Shown: positions 4,649 to 6,481 of the stretch, piece by piece | Layout: each line of letters opens with the position of its first letter | How positions within the stretch are numbered: position 1 is the stretch's first letter | DNA from: Alphaproteobacteria bacterium | Lineage (GTDB): Bacteria; Pseudomonadota; Alphaproteobacteria; Micropepsales; Micropepsaceae | NCBI GenBank assembly: GCA_017307315.1 | Contig: JAFKFF010000331.1 | Coordinates: 1 to 6,481, forward strand | Reading direction: 5' to 3' | Length of the DNA stretch: 6,481 nt | Translations under genes and position numbers: made by a program | The notes under the pieces: model-generated | Databases searched by the model: none | What the model was told of the DNA's origin: nothing | The model's input: only the letters and a program-made list of their open reading frames with translations

Positions 4649-6460
4649 ATGGCCCGGGGAGACGTGGAGCAGGGACGTTTGTCGAGCCGGCCTTCGTCCC
4701 GCTCGCTGGCCCCGCTCAGCCGCATTCTGCCGTTCCTTAGGCCCTATCGGGGCCGGATCGTCGCCGCCTGCCTGGCCTTGATTGCCTCCTCTTCGGCCAC
4801 CCTGGTGGTGCCGACCCTGGCGCGGGGTCTTATCGATCACGATCTGTCGGCCGATCAGGCCGAAAGCCTCAGCCACTATTATCTGCTGTTCATCGTCGCG
4901 GCGGCGGTGCTGGGCCTGGCGTCGGCGACGCGTTTTTATTTCGTCACCTGGCTGGGCGAGCGGGTGGTGGCCGATATCCGCAAGGCCGTGTTCGACAATG
5001 TGCTGGCGCTGACCCCGGCTTTCTTCGAGGTCACGCGCACGGGTGAGGTTCTCTCGCGCCTGACCGCCGACACCACCTTGGTGCAGACGGTGGTGGGTTC
5101 GTCGGTGTCGCTGGCGCTGCGCAATCTGGTGACCGTGACGGGCGCGCTGATTTTGATGTTCGTCACCAGCCTGAAGCTGGCGCTGCTGGTGCTGGGCGCG
5201 GTGGTCCTGATCATGCTGCCGATGCTGTTGTTCGGCCGCTGGGTGCGGCGCCTATCGCGCCAGAGCCAGGATTCCATCGCCGAAACCTCCGCCCGCGGGA
5301 CGGAAATCCTGAACGCGGTGCCGACCGTTCAGGCATTTACGCAGGAAAAATTCGAGCGCCGCGAATTCGGCGTCACGGTGGAACGCGCTTTTGCGTATGC
5401 CAAAAGCCGCACCCTGGCGCGCGCCATTCTCACGGCAGTGGCGTTTTTCACGGTCTTTGCCAGTCTCGCCACCGTCGCGATGGTGGGTCTTCAGGACATC
5501 GAAGCCGCGCGCATGACCCCGGGCCTGCTGGTGCAGTTCATTTTCTATGGCGGCTTGATGGCCGGCGGCGTCGGCGCCTTGTCGGAAACCTGGGGCGATC
5601 TGCAGCGCGCGGCGGGCGCCTCGGAGCGGCTGATGGAATTGCTGCACGAAAAGCCCGCCATCGCCGCACCCGCCCATCCGGTCGGCTTGCCCGCGAAGCC
5701 GAAGGGCGGTGTCAGTTTCGAGCATGTCACCTTCCATTATCCCTCCCGGCCGGACAGCGCGGCGTTGAAGGATTTCTCGCTCGCCATCGCGCCGGGCGAG
5801 GCGGTGGCCCTGGTCGGGCCGTCGGGCGCGGGCAAGTCCACCATCTTCCAGCTGATGCTGCGTTTCTTCGCCGCCCAGGAAGGCGTGGTGCGGTTTGACG
5901 GCATCGATGTTGCCGATCTCGATCCGGTGGCGCTGCGAGGCGCCATCGCGGTGGTGGCGCAGGATCCGGTGATCTTCTCCGGCACCATCGCCGCCAATAT
6001 CGCCTATGGCCGCGAAGGCGCCAGCCGCGACGCGGTCAAGCGGGCCGCCGATGCGGCCGCCGCGAGCGAATTCATTGAAAGGCTTCCCAATGGCTTCGAC
6101 ACGATCGTGGGCGAGCGCGGCGTGACCTTGTCGGGTGGCCAGCGCCAGCGCCTGGCGATCGCACGCGCCATCTTGCGCGACGCGCCGCTGCTGCTTCTGG
6201 ATGAAGCCACCAGCGCGCTGGATGCCGAGAACGAGCTGCTGGTGCAGCGGGGGCTCGCCAACCTGATGGTGGGCCGCACCACCATCGTGATCGCGCACCG
6301 TCTTGCCACCATTCAGAAGCTTGCGCGCATCGTGGTCATGGATCAGGGCCAGATGGTGGGCGAGGGCAGCCATGGCGATCTGGTGCGCCAGGGCGGTCTT
6401 TACGCCCGTCTCGCCGATTTGCAGTTTGGATCCGCCCATCCGGCCGAGGCGGCGCAATGA
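4649..6460 (+). CDS. MsbA-type ABC exporter (fused permease and ATPase)
   Basis: A 603-residue ABC half-transporter with a transmembrane domain followed by a nucleotide-binding domain; it would work as a homodimer in the inner membrane. Six hydrophobic segments lie at about residues 36-58, 78-101, 154-174, 177-197, 258-280 and 291-312. The coupling region RTGEVLSRLTADTTLVQTVV begins at 130. The ATPase has an A-loop Tyr364 (FHYPSRP), Walker A GPSGAGKST at 390-398, Q-loop Gln438, signature LSGGQ at 494-498, Walker B LLLLDE at 514-519, D-loop SALD at 522-525 and H-loop His550, so it looks catalytically complete. It resembles the MsbA-related exporter subfamily common in alphaproteobacteria. Lipid, drug or lipid-linked export is plausible, but the substrate is unknown. 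GAAGA sits 8 nt before the ATG. The ATG overlapping its stop suggests an operon running downstream. Confidence 0.93.
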   Translation: MARGDVEQGRLSSRPSSRSLAPLSRILPFLRPYRGRIVAACLALIASSSATLVVPTLARGLIDHDLSADQAESLSHYYLLFIVAAAVLGLASATRFYFVTWLGERVVADIRKAVFDNVLALTPAFFEVTRTGEVLSRLTADTTLVQTVVGSSVSLALRNLVTVTGALILMFVTSLKLALLVLGAVVLIMLPMLLFGRWVRRLSRQSQDSIAETSARGTEILNAVPTVQAFTQEKFERREFGVTVERAFAYAKSRTLARAILTAVAFFTVFASLATVAMVGLQDIEAARMTPGLLVQFIFYGGLMAGGVGALSETWGDLQRAAGASERLMELLHEKPAIAAPAHPVGLPAKPKGGVSFEHVTFHYPSRPDSAALKDFSLAIAPGEAVALVGPSGAGKSTIFQLMLRFFAAQEGVVRFDGIDVADLDPVALRGAIAVVAQDPVIFSGTIAANIAYGREGASRDAVKRAADAAAASEFIERLPNGFDTIVGERGVTLSGGQRQRLAIARAILRDAPLLLLDEATSALDAENELLVQRGLANLMVGRTTIVIAHRLATIQKLARIVVMDQGQMVGEGSHGDLVRQGGLYARLADLQFGSAHPAEAAQ

Positions 6461-6481
6461 TGCGGCCCCTGGCACGATCCG
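6457..6481 (+). CDS. Start of a downstream gene, cut by right window edge
   Basis: ATGATG at 6457-6462 overlaps the exporter stop codon by 4 nt and opens a frame (MMRPLARS) that continues out of the window. A GAGG element at 6446-6449 lies 7 nt upstream. This is the usual layout of translationally coupled operon genes. Only eight codons are visible, so the product cannot be recognised. Confidence 0.4.

Noticed and set aside
5252..6475. A minus-strand open frame of about 400 codons opposite the ABC ATPase domain.
   Set aside because: It is antisense to a complete and well-recognised nucleotide-binding domain, has no domain pattern, and has the His/Gln/Arg/Gly-rich composition of a shadow frame.

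Overview
This window is GC-rich chromosomal DNA from an alphaproteobacterium. It carries four families that are typical of that class (DUF1013/TrcR, DUF1192, DUF1465 and a cysteine-free bL31), and the order trcR / quinone oxidoreductase / DUF1192 / DUF1465 / rpmE / MsbA-type ABC exporter recalls a block conserved in many alphaproteobacteria. The genus cannot be read from the sequence. I see no mobile element, CRISPR array, tRNA, rRNA or sign of recent transfer.

Layout, left to right. A lysine/alanine-rich N-terminus runs off the left edge on the minus strand (1-100). It diverges from a DedA/VTT-type membrane protein on the plus strand (about 175-846). Then trcR lies on the minus strand (887-1561), with a structured, hairpin-bearing leader. 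Divergent from trcR is a two-gene plus-strand unit: an 84-residue ribbon-helix-helix-like protein (1713-1967), which overlaps by 14 nt a 124-residue histidine-rich helical protein of unknown function (1954-2328). A strong inverted repeat (TTGGTA-N6-TACCAA, 1689-1706) sits in the promoter of this pair. A zinc-free NAD(P)H:quinone oxidoreductase (2332-3309, minus) converges on the pair with only 3 nt between stop codons.

Divergent from the oxidoreductase are DUF1192 (3380-3571) and DUF1465 (3696-4217), both on the plus strand. A GC-rich hairpin flanked by A and T runs (4239-4268) serves as a bidirectional terminator between DUF1465 and rpmE (4288-4509, minus). rpmE and the 603-residue ABC exporter (4649-6460, plus) are transcribed divergently from two recognisable promoters with 17-bp spacers. 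An ATGATG overlapping the exporter stop codon probably begins another gene past the right edge.

Most of the genes are housekeeping or conserved-unknown. There is no obvious new multi-gene system such as a defence or biosynthetic locus. The most unusual part is the small RHH-like/histidine-rich gene pair with its palindromic operator and probably leaderless start, embedded between trcR and the oxidoreductase gene. It is a candidate autoregulated module of unknown function. No stretch longer than about 150 bases lacks a gene. The gaps at 1562-1712 and 4510-4648 hold regulatory sequence described in the entries. The gap at 3572-3695 holds only the ribosome binding site of DUF1465 and no promoter I could recognise. 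The 40-nt gap at 847-886 holds no convincing terminator.
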